Shown here piece after piece: positions 12,713 through 12,920 of a DNA stretch of 12,920 nucleotides (position 1 is its first letter; every line of letters begins with the position of its first letter). Position numbers and translations under genes: made by a program. The notes beneath the pieces were generated by a model. The model worked only from the letters and a program-made list of their open reading frames with translations. It was not told the DNA's origin and searched no databases. Source of the DNA: an uncultured Geobacteraceae bacterium (GTDB lineage Bacteria > Desulfobacterota > Desulfuromonadia > Desulfuromonadales > Geopsychrobacteraceae); contig CALFFB010000261.1 in the NCBI GenBank assembly GCA_937958075.1, forward strand, positions 1-12,920, given 5' to 3'.

Positions 12713-12920
12713 TTAACCGCCCCAGATCGGATCATGGGCAAATTGCTGACGCAACCTCTCCTCCGGCCTCTGCTCCAGGAATTCCTCCCGGCTGAAAGAA
12801 TACCGGTAGTCGCGGCAGTAAGCCAGGAGGACCTGGTAAGCGGTATTGATCTGCCGGATTCGTTCATTTCCATCATCACCACCGACATCAGGATGATGGC
12901 GCTTCACCAGGGCCCGATGT
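12713..12920 (-). CDS. J-domain (DnaJ-like) protein, C-terminal part (5' end outside window)
   Basis: The minus-strand frame enters from the right edge as HRALVKRHHPDVGGDD, i.e. end of helix II and the HPD motif, continues through helix III (IRQINTAYQVLL) and a short tail with SREEFLEQRPEERLRQQF and DPIWGG, then TAA. The HPD triad is required to stimulate Hsp70 ATPase. Only 68 codons are visible. The absence of the Gly/Phe, zinc-finger and C-terminal substrate domains after the J domain shows it is not canonical DnaJ but a small J-domain protein; its N-terminus may carry other parts that cannot be seen. No other gene lies between it and the inverted repeat. Confidence 0.85.
   Translation of the reverse strand, partial: HRALVKRHHPDVGGDDGNERIRQINTAYQVLLAYCRDYRYSFSREEFLEQRPEERLRQQFAHDPIWGG

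Overview
The window reads as chromosomal DNA of a Gram-negative bacterium with fairly high GC. A sigma-54 response regulator paired with a Cache-domain sensor kinase, a PilZ protein, an outer-membrane beta-barrel, an exported MsrB and the J-domain tail all fit a Desulfuromonadales/Geobacterales-type organism. That placement is inference from gene content; there is no rRNA or other marker in the window.

Layout. (1) Positions 1-5172, minus strand: an apparent four-gene operon, read right to left. It runs from a 121-residue unrecognised protein, through a mercuric-reductase-like flavin disulfide oxidoreductase and a tandem-Cache sensor histidine kinase, to an NtrC-type sigma-54 response regulator that runs off the left edge. 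A promoter and an upstream terminator hairpin fit this unit. (2) Positions 5334-6110, minus: an outer-membrane beta-barrel protein, divergent from msrB (6275-6823, plus), an exported methionine-R-sulfoxide reductase. The 164-bp divergent gap carries two different inverted repeats. (3) Positions 6949-7656, plus: a PilZ protein with a STAS-like N-terminal region, converging with a CPA-type cation/proton antiporter with a regulatory C-terminus (7661-9457, minus). (4) Positions 9734-10819, plus: a zinc-ribbon putative zinc metallopeptidase with its own terminator. (5) Positions 10842-12656: a disturbed patch. It holds the C-terminal relic of a ComM/YifB-type Mg-chelatase-like ATPase (minus), an intact PhzF-family gene and RidA-family gene, the N-terminal relic of a zinc-type alcohol dehydrogenase, and a 75-nt imperfect inverted repeat. 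(6) The right edge (minus) holds the C-terminal end of a J-domain protein.

How the genes work together. The left operon looks like a signal-sensing and redox unit: extracytoplasmic ligand sensing by the kinase and sigma-54-dependent output by the regulator, co-transcribed with a flavin reductase. The PhzF and RidA genes are spaced for co-translation and both belong to families acting on enamine/ene-type intermediates; a dehydrogenase probably once completed the operon.

I see no CRISPR array, tRNA, rRNA, complete insertion sequence or obvious defence system. The most informative small-scale observations are the 8-bp tandem duplication that breaks the dehydrogenase relic (removing one copy restores the family frame), the ComM relic beside the PhzF/RidA cassette, and the dyads in three intergenic regions.
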